Source of the DNA: Torreya grandis
Lineage: Eukaryota > Streptophyta > Pinopsida > Cupressales > Taxaceae
Reading direction: 5' to 3'
Assembly (NCBI GenBank): GCA_037957365.1
Contig: JARHVA010002372.1
Span: forward strand, 62,001-126,000
Length of the DNA stretch: 64,000 nucleotides
Shown: piece by piece, positions 1-11,929 of the stretch
How the letters are laid out: each line of letters starts with the position of its first letter
How positions within the stretch are numbered: position 1 is the stretch's first letter
Notes under the pieces: model-generated
The model's input: the letters and a program-made list of their open reading frames with translations, nothing else
Told to the model about the DNA's origin: nothing
Database searches by the model: none
Position numbers and translations under genes: made by a program

Positions 1-474
1 AAATGGATATCACATAATAATTATGTGTGTGATATAAATCATTCAATAATAACAAGTAATTAGATACATAAAATATATATAAACATATTCATGCACACAA
101 TATCATATGGCATAAGTCATTATCACACATATCTTGATCAAGAACCATAAAGCATACAAGACATGACACAACTATGAAAGGACATAGATATGGCATGTTC
201 ATGTCATGTACTGGAGGATTATCTAACAAAATAGACATGTGACATGACAAGGCACAATTAATGTACCCTTAAAACATAGAATAATTAGTATAGAACATAT
301 GAATGTTTAAGTAATGTAACAATCATCAATAAAGAGCAAGCATGAAGAAATAAATGTTAGACTACATAATAATTCAATGTCATCATATAATATATAAAAT
401 TACAATATCCATATGAAATAGTTCTCTAAAATTATGAATAAGATCAATTCATGTATAACATTCTAAGTAGCTCA

Positions 475-640
475 ATATGATCTATGTGCTAGCATAGGAA
501 TATATAACCTAAAAAATGTGCCAAGTTGCCCCTAGTATGGGCATGCCCATAATATATAAAGGTTTCCCATGGGTGTGATCAATGGCATTCACCTATATGT
601 CCATGTCTCATATAAAACATGTATGTCCTATATTTAACTC
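475..640 (+). repeat. Diverged direct repeat, copy 1
   Basis: This segment resembles 4,105-4,240 in the same orientation. Both begin with tcaatatga-c/t-ctat, then have gcccctag followed by a ggcatg motif, then a run rich in catgt, tcatat and atgtc words. The copies are heavily diverged and indels are needed to align them. They could be LTR remnants of one element about 3.6 kb apart, or an internal duplication within one long LTR. Confidence 0.3.
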
Positions 641-768
641 ATGTCTACTATGAATATCATGTGCATGGAAAATGAATTTGTAAATCACCATGTATATAGA
701 AAATAACATCAAGAAACTATGTGTATAATAAAATCAAGTCATACATAGTCATGTTATTTTATTTTTTT

Positions 769-828
769 TGAATGTTTTCATACTTTTTTGAAAAATAATA
801 TTTGAATGTTTTCATACTTTTTGAAAAT
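769..828 (+). repeat. 34-bp local tandem duplication
   Basis: The word ttgaatgttttcatactttt followed by a ttgaaaa tail occurs twice, beginning near 769 and 803. The copies differ only in the length of T and A runs. It probably arose by slippage in T-rich DNA and has no evident function. Confidence 0.6.
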
Positions 829-3611
829 TTGAATTTTTTTGTACATATTTGAAATACCACAATAGGGATGCATTTAGTTAATCAAAGAAAGGCAAGGGTT
901 AAGGATGCAAAAATAAAATATTATGAGGTATTTGGATATACAATAGAATATTATTATACCCTATTTTGGTTATGAACATTTAATAAGATATAAACTAATG
1001 TATTATTTAGATTGTATAATGTTACAATTAAGCATTAATTTGAATATAAAAGGTAAAAGCTGATTTAACACTTGTGCTTATTAAATATGGAAAGTACTAA
1101 GAAGGAGAAGATACTTAGTTTTTTAATAAACTATGTGATACTGAGACTAAAGGCAGGTGGTAATAAAGGTAAGAAAGCGTAATTTGGGTCTTTCAAATTA
1201 GGAACTAGAGTTTTGAGCTTGCCTTGAAAGTAAAGTTACACTCAGGTCATTACCATATGTCCTTATGTTCCAAACCTAAAAATTTATTATATGTAAATAT
1301 TTATATTTTAATCTCTCATAATTTTTTTTTTAATTTCTCTTATGTTGGTGTGTGATATTGAGGTCTAACTGAGTGCGCAATGCCCAAAAAACTGTCTTCT
1401 TCTCTTTAAACACTAGGTCCATTGTTGACACTAAGTTTAAACTTGAAAAATTGGGGTAAGTGGGTTTAGATAACCCAATCACTCCCAATTGAATTTTTAA
1501 TCATCCTCTATATATAAAATACTCTAAATATGAAATTTAAATTGTATGTAGTTCTCCCCATTAGGTGAATGTGTGATAGTGCTCCTTAAATGCATGCAAC
1601 CTATTATTATGGGTTGGGTCAAAGGCCTCCTCTACCCCTCTATCTATAGGTGAGGGTCCCCTATATATCAAATTATAACTTTGATTTGGATTTTAAGTGC
1701 TTTAGACTAGGCTAGGACCTGATCCTTATGAGTGATGGAAAATTTGGATAGAATAAGGCAATGTCTTTGAATGTGCAAGTGTTTGAGTATTATTGATAGA
1801 TGTTTTATAGATAGGTATTTAGAGTATACCTATTTTGTATTTATATGGAAATATTTATGTGATTTATCACACCACTAACATGTGAAATATAAGGGCAAAC
1901 CCATATAAATTATTTGAATTTGAAATGTGATTGTTGTTTGTCACAGGATAAAACCACTACTTTTAGATTCTACTAAAATTCATGTACCATCTAAGTATAA
2001 TGGTTATGTCTAAGATATAGGAAGAATGATATAATATTATATGGATTTGTGATTATGATAATTTAATAGTTTGTCATAGAATTTTGGAATCTCTATAGGT
2101 GATTTATAGTAACTAGAGAGGATCATACCCATAAAAAACATGTGGATGTTAGAGAATGGAAAATAAGAGTCATATATGTATTCCCACGTCATGTAGGGTG
2201 AAAGTAAATAAAAAATAACATCACTAAGTATCTAATAATATATTTCAGTATCTATAAATTCTCCCTTTATTATGTTATTAAAATGCAATATAAATACTAG
2301 AGTAAAAAGATAAAGATATGTGCCTAAGTGTGTATTACATACTTTATCCTTGGGAGATGCTCTAAATGTGAATCATACTCTAATAAAACTAGAATTTAAT
2401 AAACATAAATAAATTTCCATGAAATGAAAATAAAAAATGAATTAATTAAAACTTTAAAAGTTAAGATCAAGGAAGGAATACACTTGTTGCTATTAGAAAT
2501 GATGATTACTTGTTAAAGCATTGGATAATTATGCTTTCCACTAAATCAAATAGAGAATGGTTCTTATTAATTAACCATTAGATAATTAGGCATGATCAAG
2601 TCCTAATTAATCCATGTAACTAAGGAAAGGCCATGGGTCTATAAGACAAATTCCTTAATGTTCTTTGAAAGGGGAGTCGTGCCAAAGCCATTGAGCAACC
2701 TAGAATCCTCAATTACACTAACTCATGTAACTAATATTGAACTAATATTTTAACCTTAATATATAATGTGGGATCCAAATATTTTTATCATGTATTAATT
2801 TTAAGGCCATTTATATCATTAAATATCAACCACTAAAAACATACTTATAGGTTTCCCAATACTAGGTACCATCAAATATGTTTTAAAATATAAATTGTAA
2901 AAGTTTATTTGTGCATAAACAAGCTTAATTTCCCATGAAATTGTGCTAATATTATATAGAATTTTATGCATCTATATTCCATATATAATATCAAATCTGA
3001 GAACTTGCACCCAAGTGTATTTGAATATGTGAATTTATGAAAAATTATAACTCGTATCCCAACAAAATGAGTGCATATGAATGGCATATACCCCAAAAAT
3101 ATTTTTGAAAAATGTAAATTATTTAACCATATTTGATATTATAACCACTCTAAAATCTTTGAATATTATAAACTATGTTAAAATATAATTTATATGCTAA
3201 TGGAGGCTTAAGTCTCTATGAAAAGCCCACTAATATTCCCACCTTTTGAGGTGAGTTATGTATCCTACAAGTCACTCATCTCAAAATAAATATTTAAATA
3301 TATCATGTTATATATAAAATATGTAATCATGTAGAATCATGTCAACATTTGTAGAATGTGTCATTCTAGTAATGAATATGTCATCAAAGCATGTAAGAAA
3401 CATATGCAATGCAAGGCATACAAGTGTCATTTCAAGATTTATATAGCAATTAGGTGCATGGTATTAACTATCACTGACATAAGCACTAAATAAGACTACA
3501 CATTAAAGTTTCATGATATGTATCATGGCACCACACATAAATGGGAAGGTGCATTATATGGATAATTGCATCCACAAACTTAGAAAACTTAGCAATCTCA
3601 ATAGATTATGT

Positions 3612-3880
3612 CAAGGCCATGACACACATAATAAAATTACATGTAATAGCATTCAATGTCACCCACAATGATAATGGAAACATACAATGGACATTAAGTT
3701 TCACACACATAAGGCCAAGGAATGCAAAATTTTCAAAAAAAAATGTCACACACATAAATCTAAGGTCCATAAATAATGGACAAATAAATTTTGTACACAT
3801 AAGGCCAAGGGATGCATAAAATGGAAAATAAATATTTTTCATATAAGGCCAAGAGATGAAAATAATGGATAAATACATGT
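3612..3880 (+). repeat. Minisatellite, period about 45 bp
   Basis: The unit starts cacacataaggccaagg and ends aaataaattttg. Unit anchors (cacat or catat) fall at 3,706, 3,751, 3,796 and 3,840, spacings of 45, 45 and 44 bp. Weaker units extend upstream to about 3,612. Some units replace aaggccaagg by aatctaaggtcc. Because 45 is a multiple of three, an open frame runs through it on each strand, but neither resembles a known protein. Such repeats are common in long LTRs and untranslated parts of plant retrotransposons. Confidence 0.7.
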
Positions 3881-4104
3881 CAATATATAATTAATGAGTA
3901 TCCTATATGAGAATTCATAGTATCAACAAAACATGCAATAAGTAATCTATTCTACACCATCCAATTATGTTAATGTCACAACATAGTAAAGTAACATATT
4001 CATGAAATATAACATTGTATAGAGTATAAGTATTATAAAGACATGTAATAAATCAATATATCTCAGCATAGTAAATGTAAATTTCATATAAAGATATAAC
4101 TAGT

Positions 4105-4240
4105 ATCAATATGACCTATAGAATAGCATGCCCCTAGCATTGGCATGGTTGTTAGGTATAGGAAAGTCTCATATATGTGTATCCATGTATCATGTATATC
4201 TATATGTCTTACATGTCACTCATGTATATGATTAAATGTA
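4105..4240 (+). repeat. Diverged direct repeat, copy 2
   Basis: Partner of 475-640; shared words are tcaatatga-c/t-ctat, gcccctag, ggcatg, and a downstream run of catgta and atgtc words. It lies just past the end of the RE-A pol remnant in transcription sense, which is where a 3' LTR would be expected. The alignment is too poor to set borders. Confidence 0.3.
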
Positions 4241-4298
4241 TGTGTGTATGAAAAAGTATATGTAATATACCAAACATGTGAAAAATTATATTTAAAAA

Positions 4299-5352
4299 TT
4301 ATAAACTAGTAATCATCTCATGCTTGGATCCTAATTTTTTTATTTTTTGAACATTTAAATATTTATGTATTTTTTGAAAAAAGTGGATTTTTAAAATATT
4401 TTTAGAATTTTTTGGGTTTTTATAATGTGAATCAAGTATCCCATAAATGGTATGTTCACATGAAGTTCCTATATCATATGGTGTAATGGTCATATTTTAT
4501 GAGTGAATAGTGCCATATGCAGGTGCAACTATATCTAAATCTAAAATGTGATTTTTTGTTGTATTGTAACCCATGTCATCATCAATCATAGTATGTTGTG
4601 TATGATTAATAAATCTAAGAATCCTAGGACTATATGGAGTCTATTTTATAGAATGAGAATGTATATGTGTTTGTGTTTATTATGGAACATGTTGAACTAT
4701 CTATGATACTAGCTTATTATATATTATAGTAGATAATGGCCTCTATGAGTCTTGAGTGAATATTTGAAATAATGAGTACTATATTACTATCCATATTGAA
4801 AATTAAACTACTCTTATCTAAGTTTTCTGCATTGGATTAACCTGAGTAGGATATATAACTGAATGTATAGCATGAATTTGAACAGGTGTGGGCTTTGTCT
4901 CTATATTAAGATCCTAAATAGGTGTAGTAACTCATTCTATATAATGATCATGAGTAAATGTAACAACCAAATATGGTTATGGTGGGAGTGGAGGAGGAAA
5001 TGTGTGTGGTTAAATTAGGTACTCATATAGAATACTTGGAATTGTTAGCACCTTATTGTAATGTATATAGTTAATACAATAATGTTAAAAATAAGATATC
5101 AAATAAATCTTGTGTATCCAAGGGCATCTTAAAAACATGTCAAATATGCTTGTGTTTTATAAGACTAGGAATGGAGTAGAAACTATGATAGGGACTACCT
5201 TAAGAGGTAGCAAAATGTGTCCCAAGGATTTATATCTCTATCCATTAAATCACTCATTGTCTCTATCAAATCCTCATGTGTGCATCTAAGATAATGTATT
5301 AGTGTCATTATGCAAGTATTTTGACATGAACCATTATCTATCATGACATTAT
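4299..5352 (-). pseudogene. RE-A aspartic protease and linker, decayed
   Basis: A retroviral-type protease would release gag and pol products. The active-site block reads VMIDNGSCQNTC at about 5,318-5,352; the aspartate is kept, while the usual DxGS is DNGS. The C-terminal family motif (L/R)-G-R-PWIHK appears as RCPWIHKIYL at about 5,101-5,130. A linker follows, read in pieces to a last open segment ending at 4,299, before any RT would start. Stops interrupt it throughout. Confidence 0.65.
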
Positions 5353-5559
5353 GAATCAATTATGAATGAATAGAAGTTCATAAAAAAAATGAATTGAAAT
5401 ATGAGTCATCATCTACAATCGCATTGTCATAAAATGTAATCATAGATCATTGTACCTATATGCCTATAATTGTACAAATAATATTGTCCATTGGGTGATC
5501 ATATGTCAAAGGAGGAGGATGTGCATTATATATGTAGTATACCTCACAAGTATCCTTTG

Positions 5560-5757
5560 TTTCTTTGCCTTATGATTTCAAAAATGATAATAAATATTTG
5601 TAACTTTTCATTTCCATTAGGTTGTGTTCTTAAATCCTTTATAGGTGTTCTAATCTCAATATTATTGTCATCAATGAGATCTTGTATCATAGACCTTAGA
5701 TTTTATCATCTATTTTTAAAATATCAAGGAAATTGATGATAATCGCAATATGCATTA
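5560..5757 (-). pseudogene. RE-A gag C-terminal zinc-knuckle-like segment
   Basis: Beginning at 5,757 the minus frame reads NAYCDYHQFP, then after stops NLRSMIQDLIDDN and a tail ending NGNEKLQI. This corresponds to the plant Ty3 gag motif in which a YCxYH knuckle is followed by a histidine and cysteine and then IQDLID. The later histidine and cysteine are no longer visible here, so the zinc site is broken. A parallel segment occurs in RE-C at about 20,110-20,200. Confidence 0.7.
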
Positions 5758-5989
5758 AAATGATATCCCTTAGGTGTATACCCACTCATTTCAACTTCTT
5801 GTGTTAGAGGGAGAGATATAAGGTTGCACTAAAATAAATTATATAATAGTATATAAGGAATTTGAGGTAATCATGAAAAATGCCTCCTCTATGGAGTGGA
5901 TAAAGAAGTTTATTTTTAGGATGTGATACTAAATTAACCATTGTTTTTACCTCACTATTAGTATAATTTTATTTATCCTTGTAGCTTGG

Positions 5990-6530
5990 TTTGATTTTAA
6001 AATTATAATTTTATGTAGTTGTAGCATGAGGCAAATACTTGAGTTTTTTCAAACTCATGAGCATAAATTCTTGATCTCTAAATGTATGGCATAACTCATT
6101 GAATTACTTAAATTTATTTAATGTAATATACTAATAGAGTGGGGAAATTAATCTTTGTTTGGAGATATATTTCAACTTTTTATCATCCATAATATTGGTA
6201 ATCTTAGATAACATAGTCTTCAACTAAAGTATATATTCACTAATTGGCTCATTAGATCCTTGCTTTAGTTTAACAACTTGAGCATTTGATATTTTATCAT
6301 TGATGTTGATCTAAAAGTGTGATATAAATTTATCTAATAAAGGATTAATTTTTTTAACTCGTTAGAAAGTGATATCATAGAACCATTATAAATCATAATC
6401 CTTAAGATTGAATGAAAATAACTTGGTCAATAGTTTGTCATTGGATTCATAATCCAAAAATGTTGCATGGAAGGATATAAGGTCTTGCTCTGGAGTACCT
6501 TTACCATCACAAAATGGAATATTAGGAAAT
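5990..6530 (-). pseudogene. gag: RE-A gag capsid domain, decayed
   Basis: Would form the particle shell that packages element RNA. Read from 6,517 downwards, one frame continues to about 5,990 with several in-frame stops and no obvious frameshift. Visible family signatures, in order: GTPEQDLISFHATFLDYES, the FSFNLKD-then-WFYDI block that matches the tryptophan core of plant Ty3 capsids, INPLLDKFISHF, KLKQGSNEPISEYI, and NELCHTFRDQEFMLMSL. The stops fall mostly where CAA, CAG, TGG or CGA would be expected, the usual result of cytosine deamination. No start codon can be assigned. Confidence 0.8.
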
Positions 6531-6660
6531 AAAAAACCATATGTAAAGGATACTATAAAATATATAGAACTAATATATTATGGATCAAATCATATGAATC
6601 CATATAACCACTAGGTCCAGAAGCAACTTTATTTAAATGCAACACCTTAGGCTACATAAT

Positions 6661-7435
6661 TAAAATAATATACCCAAGGGATTATGTAGTACATAAGTTT
6701 GATGATGTAACAAGTGAATTAATTTTAGGATTTTAATATTTTGGTTATGTATAAATAGGCATGGTAACATGATAGAAACCCTATGTTGCCCTTACACCTT
6801 ATGTGTGCATCACATATGTCACCAAAGGTTTAGACATTGGCATAGTAGCAATATAAGTAGTCTAAACAACTATGGTGTAATTGGTACTTCCAAAAGGTTT
6901 GTTAATAACTATAAATGGATCATGTTGTTGTTCCTGTATTTTGTCAAACTTATCTTTATGTGTAGTTTTATATGGTAGGATTATATTTTAAAAAAATATA
7001 AGTCTTGATAATTTTGATGAATTCAATTTCAAAAATTATAAAAGGCTATAACTTGGTTAATATCCAATCTATTAAGGTCATTAGGATTAATTTTATCTTG
7101 GTAATCATGATTATCTAGATTAATATTTTCTAAATTAGGCATATCAACACAATCATTTATTTGTATGTATTTTATTGAAATATTTCAAGATACACCAAAC
7201 ATCTAATTGGATCAAGCAACCAAAGTTAAATGAATAACACAATTTAAACTAATGATATATTGTACTTTTTTATATATTATTAATCATGTATGATAGAGTA
7301 ATGCCTATTGAAGAGGCAATCTCTAAGAGGACTAAATGTTCTAAATAAATGAATCATGTTTTTATATATGGGAAACTTTTCTTTATGATCACTTTACTAA
7401 TTCAGAATGTGATTTTATATAAAATTTTCAAAAAC
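6661..7435. other. No gene seen
   Basis: Between RE-A and the purine-rich tract I find no recognisable protein, LTR edge or RNA gene. It could hold the leader and 5' LTR of RE-A, since gag begins at about 6,530 on the minus strand, but no primer-binding motif could be placed. Confidence 0.45.
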
Positions 7436-7730
7436 GCAAAAAAAAAAAAAAAAAAGAAACCAAGAAAGGAGAAAGGAAGAACAATAAGAAACTAATTAAG
7501 AAATAATATTAAACTAACCAACGGAAGAATAAAACTAAGATTAAAGATTAGAATTCAATGAAATTAGAAATTAGTAAATTAAAAGTTGATTAGTTACTAA
7601 GTTAACATGATGCCCCAATTAATAAAAAACACTAAAGAAGCTAATTAAAGAGAAGTAAACTAAGAATGAACAAAAAAAAAGGCTAACTAAAGAAACAAAG
7701 AATGCAATAGAAACTAAGATACTAACCAAT
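7436..7730 (+). repeat. A-rich and purine-rich low-complexity tract
   Basis: It starts with a run of about 18 A residues at about 7,439-7,456, followed by G-containing purine blocks (aaaggagaaaggaag). It then continues as an A-rich degenerate array of words such as aaactaa, aagaaac and aactaaga. It abuts the 5' LTR of RE-B. It is simple sequence and not a gene. Confidence 0.6.
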
Positions 7731-7731
7731 A

Positions 7732-8739
7732 TGATCCAAATATGTATCTTGATGTATAAAATAATTTATACTAAAGGTTTCACTATGCCCAATTGTGTGT
7801 AAAACCTACTTGTAAAGAACTTATGTAAGACACTTCATGCTCAATACTTTAGTTAAGTGACAAAAATAGTGTGGGTATGATCTGAACACTTTCACATTGA
7901 TCAAAAAAGGAATTTTTTGGCTCTCAAAATAGTGTGGTTTTCTTCAGAGGAAAAAACCATCATAGTTTTCAAAGTGATGATTAAAAAACTACCATATCTA
8001 AGGTGATGAAAATGACACCATTATTTTTGTAATAGGAGGATGTGTAACCACTCTGGTAGTTACATAATTGTCAGTATACATATCTTGATGGTTTTTTCAC
8101 CATTCAAAAATGCATGTAAAATGAACTATTGAAAACATGTCTTCTCCCTGAGATGGTTCATTTTATTTTATTAGAGAGATTCAATGTTGAAAAGGATTAT
8201 ATAGGGGCCTTGAAAAGGTATAAATCATAGGAAATAAGTAGTGGGATGTAAGTAAATTGGATTCACATTATTCTTGGTGAGTTTAAGTCTTGGTTCTAGT
8301 TTTATCATTATTGTTAGCTTTAATGATTAGTTTAGGTGTATATAAGTATATAGAAGTGTCTTATAAGTGAAAAGTATAATTTTTATATAAGTTTTAGATA
8401 AGATGGTATTGAATATTTTGTCCATATAGGCCAAGTTTGTAGTACCTTGAATACATTTTCATTATATAGTGTAAGGAGAGTACAATTTTCCTTACCTCAC
8501 TTGAATTTTTCCCACAATAGGTTTATCTAAGATAAATTGTGTGTTTATTTTGTGATTTTCTCTTTTTTTCTTAAAGTTTATGTTTAGTATGTTGTACATC
8601 TCTTTTCCAAACACTTGTTTAATTCTATTTTGTCATTTTTAAGTGTACATAATAGTCACATCACCAATTGTTAAAAAGTTAATTGTGTAGTATCCATGTT
8701 GATGAATATGAGGGTGGAATTCCACTTATTTTAGAAATT
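7732..8739 (+). repeat. RE-B 5' LTR
   Basis: Matches 13,356-14,730 over its length apart from an insertion in the 3' copy. Shared landmarks: the first 30 bases (atgtatcttgatgta in this copy), ctatgcccaattgtgtgtaaaac, the TATA region (attatatagggg, about 8,197-8,207), and the closing block cacatcaccaattgtta followed by agttaattgtgta. It supplies the element promoter, with RNA start expected about 30 bases after the TATA site. The 3' border is set by the PBS and by the CA of the other copy. Confidence 0.85.
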
Positions 8740-8742
8740 TTA

Positions 8743-8760
8743 TTAGTATCATATTTGGTT
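8743..8760 (+). other. RE-B primer-binding site
   Basis: The bases ttagtatcatatttggtt correspond to the plant initiator-methionine tRNA primer site ttggtatcagagctttgg, with about four substitutions. It lies 3 bp after the inferred LTR end, the expected place for first-strand priming. The changes would weaken priming. Confidence 0.65.
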
Positions 8761-8999
8761 TAGTTTTATAATTTGTGTGTGTGTTTTGACTTTATTATAA
8801 TTCTAATCCCATCACTAGACCTAGTAGTGCTAGTGGTTAAGGTATCCTAGTTCCCTTTAAAATAGGTATTTTTAAAAGGAAGTGGAAGAAATAAATCAAA
8901 ATTATGGCCCATGATAATGAATGGTATTATTGAATAGCATAATATTTTTTTTACAAGATTGAATATGGAGTAGCTAGCATCTCTCTTTCTATGAGTGAG

Positions 9000-9900
9000 T
9001 TTGATTAGTTGAAGTCCATCATGATGAATCTTATGGAAATTCTTGGTGTTTCCATCGAGACATTAAAAGTAAAAAATGGAGGATGCTCCCAAGATCCATG
9101 AGAAGAAATAAGAGAAACCCCATTCCAACCCAGCTCCACCTCCATTCAAGGTTGAGGCAAAAGATTAAAATTTAGCCATATGATTAGGACATGAATGTAG
9201 AGAGGCTAAACCATTATATATACAAAATTGACATATATTTCAAGTTGGAATCATATTAATGAAAGCCAACATATTTCTTTTGCAATGTTAAAGTTATAAA
9301 ATCATGTTGTAACTTGGTTTGAGATCTATGTTAATTATTTAGTAGTTTAAGAAGCTTCCTCCTATTACTAAGTGGGATAATTTTAAGATGCTAATACAGA
9401 ATAAATTATATCATATTTGTTATGAGGAAGAGAGTTACATGTATTGGTAATATCTTAGGCCAAAACAAGACCAAAAAATTTAAAAGTACACCATTGAGTT
9501 ATGTAATAAGGTTATCCAAAAGGGAAAAGATGTAGCAAACCATGATCTCTTGATGAAGTGCATGGGTGGACTCCATAGTCATTTGAGGAGACCAATTATC
9601 TTAGCCAAGCCTATGGATTTAGATGAGGCTTGTTCTCAATCTCACTACTTGTAAATGGACAAAAATAAGGATCCATCTACCTCTCAAAATATCTCGAAGC
9701 AAAATGGTAGCTCTAAGCAAAAGGGGGAAGGTAAAAGGAATTGAATGAAAAATAATACTTCCATTTATAAAAAGCATACTAGGAGACATTATGTTGAATG
9801 CAATTTTGATAGTCATTCCAAGGATAAGTATTGGAAGCTCCATATAAAATTGCATATGTTCAAGATCAAGAATAAAAATGATGTCTTCTCTTCAAGGTGA
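9000..9900 (+). pseudogene. gag: RE-B gag, decayed
   Basis: Structural protein remnant read in fragments across frames. In order: an N-terminal MMNLMEILGVS-like segment (about 9,020), VERLNHYIYKIDIYFKLES (about 9,197-9,255), and the second half of capsid with MKCMGGLHSHLRRPI and AKPMDLDEACSQSHYL (about 9,550-9,655). A basic, Ser/Lys/Gln-rich linker and a zinc knuckle (about 9,780-9,845) follow. The knuckle reads HYVECNFDSHSKDKYWKLH, so the first and last cysteines of the CCHC motif are tyrosines, each a single G-to-A change. The CWKLH ending is typical of this plant family. Confidence 0.8.
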
Positions 9901-10009
9901 AAATATTGGTTACAATGCTAAGGTGGATGATTTTTTTCATTGTACTTCTATCAATAGAGAGGCATGTTCAGGTCATAGTGCTCAAGAGAGTGAGATTTCT
10001 AATATTTTC

Positions 10010-10390
10010 CATATTAATATTTAAATGAAGAAAATAAAATTGGATGCTCTTTTTTATACTTGTTCACAAGTAAAGGTAATAAAAAAGGAGTTGGTAGAGA
10101 AATTGGGTTTTGAAACTTAAAATAATCTAAGCCAATATTATTTGGGTTGGGTAAATAAATGTGTAGAGATCAAGGTGACCAAACAATACAACGTTAAGTT
10201 TTATATTAATGCAAATTTCATTGATGAAGTTATAGTGAATGTTTTTCCTCTTGATGTGTGTGGTGTAGTGTTTGGAATCTATTACATGTACATTTGGGAT
10301 GCAATCTTCACGAGGGTAGATAAAAAAATAACATTTGGTAAAGGATATCAAGAGATAAATCATTTCATCCTAAAAAGGTGATTCAAAGAT
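10010..10390 (+). pseudogene. RE-B aspartic protease, active site lost
   Basis: Processing protease of the polyprotein. The expected catalytic block L-I/V-D-T-G-S-Q appears as LFYTCSQ (about 10,048-10,070), so the catalytic aspartate is tyrosine and the glycine is cysteine. Downstream the family-specific part is well kept: LVEKLGFET, LGWVNKCVEIKVTKQYNVKF, NANFIDEV, and FPLDVCGVVFG then Y-YIWDAIF and FTRVDKK. From 10,142 the frame is open for 79 codons, then stops at 10,379-10,381. Confidence 0.85.
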
Positions 10391-10599
10391 ATCCTTGGTG
10401 AGTTCCTTTGAAGCTAAGAAGCTTATTAATGTTAGCATAAAATTTTATTTGTTTACTTTGAGAGATATTAAAGATAAAGAAGTAGTGGTAAATAAAACTT
10501 ATTTTAGCATGTTTGATAACAAAGAGCATAAACGTATGGAAGAGATAGTGTATCATTTCAAGGATTGTTTTTAAGATCCTATAAATTTACCATCAGCTA

Positions 10600-11330
10600 G
10601 GCCCATTGAGCATGGGATTAATTTGCTACTTGATAATTCACTTTTGAATCTCAGGTTATATGTAGTCTTTTAAGGATGCCAATGAGATAAAATAATAGTT
10701 ATAGTATTTGATTAATCAAGGTGTAATATGTCCTAGTACTTCTCCATATGATTCTCATATTGTTTTAGTAGTTAAGAAATATGGTTCATGGAGAATGTGT
10801 GTTGATTATATAGAACTCAATAAGATAACCATCAATAATAGGTACCCTCTTCCATGGATTGATGATCTTATTAATCAAATTCAACATATTAAATATTTTA
10901 CTAATCTTGATTTGAAATTTGGGTATCACCAAGTGCAAATTAAGGAAGAGTGAATTTGGAAGACAACATTCAAAATAATGCAAGGGTTGTATGAGTAGTT
11001 GGTTATACCTTTTATGTTATGTAATGCACTGGTTACCTTCATACAAATTATTAATGAGGTAATGTGGCCATTTATTAATTCCTTTATTATTGTATATTTG
11101 GATGATATTTTTATTTTTAACATAAATTTTGATGAGTATGTTGAACACTTTAAACAATTTTTGTAAGTTTTAAAGGAGAACAAGTTAGTGTTGAATGAGA
11201 AGAAATGTGAGTTTTCTAAATAACCATTGGTCTTATGAGGGCATGTAATTTGATATGTAGAGTAGATGATTGACCCAAATAAGCTATAGTCCATCATGAA
11301 TTGGTTAAGACCTTCCGATGTGATGGAGAT
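10600..11330 (+). pseudogene. RE-B reverse transcriptase
   Basis: Copies element RNA into DNA. Motifs in order: GVICPSTSPYDSHIVLVVKK, WRMCVDYIELNKITINNRYPLP, FTNLDLKFGYHQVQIKEE (catalytic aspartate in LDL), LVIPFMLCNALVTF (family consensus is MPFGLCNAPATF), and VYLDDIFIF with YLDD intact at 11,095-11,106. The connection region includes LNEKKCEFSK and GHVI. The frame is open from 10,708 to 10,953, then several stops follow. The PFGL-to-PFML change and the stops make it non-functional. Confidence 0.93.
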
Positions 11331-11479
11331 AATAATATTTTTAGGTGTAGTTCAATATTTGAGAAAGTTCATCAAGAAAATCTCTTCCATAGTCTCACCT
11401 TTGCATGCCATTACAATAGATGGTAATACTTTTACTTGGGGTAAGAAGTAACAAAGTTTATTTGAATTTTTCAAACATA

Positions 11480-11890
11480 ATATTAGACATGCTCCAATTT
11501 TATCTTTTCCTAACTTGTATCTACCTTTTAAGGTGAGAATAGATTCTAGTCGCTATGTTATGGAGGCCGTTATACTTCAAGGAAGTAAGTTGGTATGATT
11601 ACATTCTAAATTATTCCATGGTGTAATCTTGAATTGTTGTACATGTTATAAAAAATTGTATGCTCTTTTTCAATTGGTTAAATCATTATATAATGGGTAA
11701 GGATACTATTATCCATATGGATCATCAACCTCTTCAATATTTTCAAGATCAATCTAAACTTCAACAAGCTAGGCATTATAAATGGATGGGATTTTTGCAA
11801 AAAAAATCATTTGATAATAAAATATAAGAAAGGTGTGACTAAAAAACTAGTTGATATGTTTTTAAAGCCTCATTTTCTTTCATCCATAGG
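11480..11890 (+). pseudogene. RE-B RNase H
   Basis: Degrades the RNA strand of the hybrid. The translation follows the retroviral RNase H of Ty3 elements: FKVRIDSSRYVMEAVILQ (first catalytic aspartate kept), LHSKLFHGVILN, KKLYALFQLVK, then, after a frameshift, IIHMDHQPLQYFQDQSKLQQ and ARHYKWMGFLQ, then IKYKKGVTKKLVDM. Two frame changes and several stops are needed to follow it. It sits directly between RT and integrase, as usual for chromoviruses. Confidence 0.85.
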
Positions 11891-11929
11891 AACCATAACT
11901 CTTCTTTAGCCTTTTAGGTATGAACATTA

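Larger units (their letters stand above)
1..3540. other. AT-rich gene-free stretch
   Basis: I see no coding region that I can support on either strand. Open frames are short and rich in AT-derived codons. Small landmarks are a 10-bp perfect palindrome (gggcatgccc, 539-548), a plus-strand TATA-like run just after it (551-562), and a 34-bp local duplication at 769-828. The stretch lies downstream, in transcription sense, of the minus-strand fragment RE-A, so it may hold that element's decayed pol and 3' LTR, but I could not recognise RT or integrase here. Confidence 0.5.
4299..6660 (-). mobile_element. RE-A: Ty3/gypsy gag-protease fragment
   Basis: A minus-strand retrotransposon remnant holding, in order, a gag capsid domain, a gag C-terminal zinc-knuckle-like segment, an aspartic protease and a linker. 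The parts are colinear. No RT, integrase, PBS or convincing LTR pair was found, so the element is either truncated after protease or too decayed beyond 4.3 kb. The knuckle segment followed by the motif QDLID is shared with RE-C, suggesting the same Ty3 branch. Family assignment is by recognition of the translation only. Confidence 0.75.

Noticed and set aside
3541..3819. Overlapping open frames on both strands at 3.5-3.9 kb
   Set aside because: They follow a 45-bp tandem repeat whose period is a multiple of three. Composition is not protein-like and there is no family match.
5491..5736. An 81-codon plus-strand open frame
   Set aside because: Antisense to the RE-A gag C-terminus and protease, which match family motifs on the minus strand.
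10926..11297. A 123-codon minus-strand open frame
   Set aside because: It is antisense to the RE-B RT, which has unmistakable motifs on the plus strand.
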